This document shows, piece after piece, positions 6,415 through 8,090 of a stretch of 8,090 bases of DNA (position 1 is the stretch's first letter; each line of letters starts with the position of its first letter). The notes beneath the pieces are model-generated. The model did not search any database and was not told where the DNA came from. It saw only the letters and a program-made list of their open reading frames with translations. The translations under genes and the position numbers were made by a program. This DNA comes from Ruminococcus sp. CAG:403 (lineage in GTDB: Bacteria > Bacillota > Clostridia > Oscillospirales > Ruminococcaceae): positions 7,568-15,657 of the forward strand of contig FR899071.1 in assembly GCA_000437255.1 (NCBI GenBank), read 5' to 3'.

Positions 6415-7698
6415 TTGATTTTCATAATCGGCAAGCATATTGACTTCTTCCAACATGTATGCCAGCAAAGTCTCCTCGGTCTGTATCGGCAAATACTGGT
6501 CAGGGGTAACCAGATTCATCAGGATACTTCCATTCACCCGGAAGAACTCTCCATCCATCACCACATTGGGTGTTTCCGTATGCACCCCACAGCAGGTGCC
6601 AAAGCACTGTCGAATGACCGGATCCGCAAGATCCCGGTCAATATGAGAAGAAAAGGTCACATTTCCATTGATGACAGTTTGCTGCCGTGCTTCAGCAAGC
6701 CGCTGCTGCACGTTGATGCCGCTGAACGAAGCGTGCGCCAAATCCTCCTGATATTGTTTGGACAAGGCGCATAGCTGTGCCCGAAAATCCTGCTCTGTCG
6801 CATGATCTACTGCAAACATCAAAATTACCGTATAATCAGCCGCCGTATCTCGATAGGCAGCATCCACATTGCTGCGATCCAAAACCGGAATATTCAAAAG
6901 GAACTGATCCTTTTGTACGGTTTTTGCAATCGCACGCACAAACAGCGTCAGCAGAACCATTTGCAGATTGGTTGCAGCATCTGCTGCAAAACGCTCCAAG
7001 AAAGCTACCTGTTCTGTCGGCAAAACAGCTGAATGACTGCTATACGATGCAGGAACCGAAAGCGTTCCAACTGCGGCTTGTTCCTGGAAGGGAGTTCCCT
7101 CCATATGCTGGATTTTCTCCATCCAGTATTGCCGATCTTCTGCCTTTTTGGCGCGGGACGGCCGTGGAAGCGCATCATTTTCATAAGGATGAAATGCAGC
7201 AGGCAACTCCGGCAAATCGACTCCTGCATACAGCCTTGCCAGATCCTGCAAAAAAATCTGTGCACTGGTGATGTCAAATGCGGCACAGTCTGCTTCCAAA
7301 ATCAGCTGATCATGCGAAGCATCCACGTGCAGCAGATGCAGCACCGCCAATTCTCCGTGCTCCAAATCCATCAGTCTGCTTTCCAACTGTGCAAGATAAG
7401 CTTTTCCACATGCTTCCGGATCTGATTCTCCGGTAAAGTCCTGATACAGAAAAAAAGAATCCGCAGTATGGTGCTCCGCAAAGGAAACTGCACCATCTGA
7501 AAAAATTCTCGTTTGCAGTACAATATGCCGTGCAGCAAGCGCCTGCCATGCCGCACGAAACCGCTCTACATCTATTGATTTGGCATGATACTGAATCAGA
7601 ACATGACAGGATACCTGACAAAGCTCTGCATTGGACTGCCGCCCAATCAGAAAGGCATACTGCACATCATTCAGAAAATAAAGGTCTGTTGCATTCAT
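6412..7698 (-). CDS. Free-standing NRPS heterocyclization (Cy)-type condensation domain
   Basis: This 428-residue protein is one complete condensation-superfamily domain with no adenylation or carrier domain attached. It opens with NDVQYAFLIGRQ (10-21), very close to the TDVQYAYWIGR start of Cy domains. In place of the HHxxxDG motif of ordinary condensation domains it has D137-C-A-A-F-D142-I-T-S145, an intact DxxxxDxxS Cy signature. Later motifs also fit: NVTFSS (346-351) and ETPNVVMDGEF (375-385), where Cy domains have VFTS and TPQVWLD. Cy domains join Cys, Ser or Thr to an upstream acyl group and can then close a thiazoline or oxazoline ring. D382 matches the family's late catalytic Asp, and S350 sits where Thr is usual. 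It lies between a free PCP and the Cy-A-PCP module, so it probably works in trans with one or both. The ribosome site (GAGAGAAG) is weak. Confidence 0.88.
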   Translation of the reverse strand: MNATDLYFLNDVQYAFLIGRQSNAELCQVSCHVLIQYHAKSIDVERFRAAWQALAARHIVLQTRIFSDGAVSFAEHHTADSFFLYQDFTGESDPEACGKAYLAQLESRLMDLEHGELAVLHLLHVDASHDQLILEADCAAFDITSAQIFLQDLARLYAGVDLPELPAAFHPYENDALPRPSRAKKAEDRQYWMEKIQHMEGTPFQEQAAVGTLSVPASYSSHSAVLPTEQVAFLERFAADAATNLQMVLLTLFVRAIAKTVQKDQFLLNIPVLDRSNVDAAYRDTAADYTVILMFAVDHATEQDFRAQLCALSKQYQEDLAHASFSGINVQQRLAEARQQTVINGNVTFSSHIDRDLADPVIRQCFGTCCGVHTETPNVVMDGEFFRVNGSILMNLVTPDQYLPIQTEETLLAYMLEEVNMLADYENQ

Positions 7699-7740
7699 AG
7701 TGCTTCTCTCTTTCTCAAAGCCTTTTTCTTTTTCCAGAAC

Positions 7741-7977
7741 TTACTGCACCGCTGCATCAGCGAGTTCCTCCAAAGTCGGATACTGGTAGATTGCATCCAA
7801 ACCCAGTGCAATCCCAGTTTCATGATGCAGAGAAGAAGAAAAAAGCACTGCATTCAAAGAAGTTCCACCCAATTCAAAAAAATTGGATGTTCTTGTAATT
7901 TCCTGTCCCGGGAAAATACGTCTCCATAACTTTGCCATAATCTGAATCATACGATCTCTTGCTTCCATAAGTGCCAT
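7741..7977 (-). CDS. Free-standing peptidyl carrier protein
   Basis: This 78-residue carrier protein has the motif NFFELGGTSLNAV (32-44). S40 is the attachment site for the phosphopantetheine arm that carries amino acid or peptide thioesters. A phosphopantetheinyl transferase elsewhere must activate it. The GGTS form is that of NRPS PCPs rather than the DSL form of fatty-acid ACPs. Its gene is 9 bases after the thioesterase-like gene and 42 before the free Cy gene. The start is uncertain: the first ATG (7977) directly abuts AAAGGG, whereas the in-frame ATG at 7968 lies about 9 bases from it and may be the real start, giving 75 residues. The loading enzyme is not in the window. The adenylation domain of the neighbouring module could load it in trans, or one encoded upstream could. 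Confidence 0.9.
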   Translation of the reverse strand: MALMEARDRMIQIMAKLWRRIFPGQEITRTSNFFELGGTSLNAVLFSSSLHHETGIALGLDAIYQYPTLEELADAAVQ

Positions 7978-7986
7978 CCCTTTCTT

Positions 7987-8090
7987 TTACGATAAAAGCT
8001 TTAAAATCTGTTCCATACAAGCATGGGTTTGATTGGTAATGATATTATGATCTCCCGGAATTTCGATCAGCTGCATTCCACCTGCCGCAA
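7987..8090 (-). CDS. C-terminal end of a thioesterase-like (alpha/beta-hydrolase) protein, partial
   Basis: Only the last 33 codons are visible, ending in TAA at 7987-7989. The residues run AAGGMQLIEIPGDHN, then IITNQTHACMEQILKLLS. The pattern of a hydrophobic strand, P-G-D-H and an amphipathic last helix is that of the end of NRPS thioesterase domains, where the His completes the catalytic triad. The fragment could be the tail of a large synthetase or a small free type II thioesterase; the window cannot tell. Such domains release the finished product or clear misloaded carriers. Its stop lies 9 bases before the carrier protein gene, so it belongs to the same operon. Confidence 0.72.
   Translation of the reverse strand, partial: AAGGMQLIEIPGDHNIITNQTHACMEQILKLLS

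Noticed and set aside
6412..7698. Free-standing condensation protein as a carnitine or chloramphenicol acetyltransferase-like enzyme
   Set aside because: The Cy start motif, the DxxxxDxxS core and the operon with PCP and A domains identify it as an NRPS Cy-type domain.
1..8090. CRISPR arrays, insertion sequences, phage genes
   Set aside because: No regularly spaced repeats, transposase or integrase motifs, or terminal inverted repeats were seen on either strand.

Overview
The window looks like chromosomal DNA from a Gram-positive, low-to-mid GC gut or rumen Clostridia, most likely a Ruminococcus-type Oscillospiraceae. The main clue is a secreted papain-family protease that ends in a dockerin, the module that plugs enzymes into cellulosome-like scaffolds. 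Strong AGGAGG ribosome sites, TTGACA/TATAAT promoters and tRNA genes with encoded CCA agree. The genus is inferred from these features, not from a database match.

Layout, left to right. (1) 1-177, minus: the first 59 codons of a membrane-anchored protein resembling S26 signal peptidases, with Glu where the catalytic Ser would be expected. (2) 178-384: divergent promoters for that gene and for a tRNA operon. (3) 385-650, plus: tRNA-Thr(CGU), tRNA-Gly(CCC) and tRNA-Ala(GGC). (4) 655-699: a hairpin with T-runs on both sides, shared as terminator by the tRNAs and the converging protease gene. (5) 714-2750, minus: the dockerin-bearing C1 protease with its own promoter. (6) 2826-2874: the terminator of the operon upstream of the protease. 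(7) 2897-8090, minus: the 3' part of a nonribosomal peptide synthetase (NRPS) operon that continues beyond the right edge.

In transcription order the NRPS operon holds the end of a thioesterase-like protein, a free-standing peptidyl carrier protein (PCP), a free-standing heterocyclization-type (Cy) condensation domain, a Cy-A-PCP module and a FabZ-like hot-dog dehydratase. Gaps are 9, 42, 15 and 17 bases, so these genes are very probably co-transcribed. The free-standing Cy protein keeps the signature DxxxxDxxS motif. The Cy domain inside the module has lost its first Asp. The adenylation domain's specificity residues, read by eye, are D-M-F-Q-M-G-V-I-W-K, closest to the glycine code. This is odd beside two Cy-type domains, which normally act on Cys, Ser or Thr.

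A plausible working model is an assembly line built from dissociated domains: the free PCP carries one intermediate, the two Cy-type proteins share condensation and any ring formation, and the dehydratase modifies an acyl group or intermediate. The product cannot be named from this window. The operon is the main candidate here for an undescribed system.
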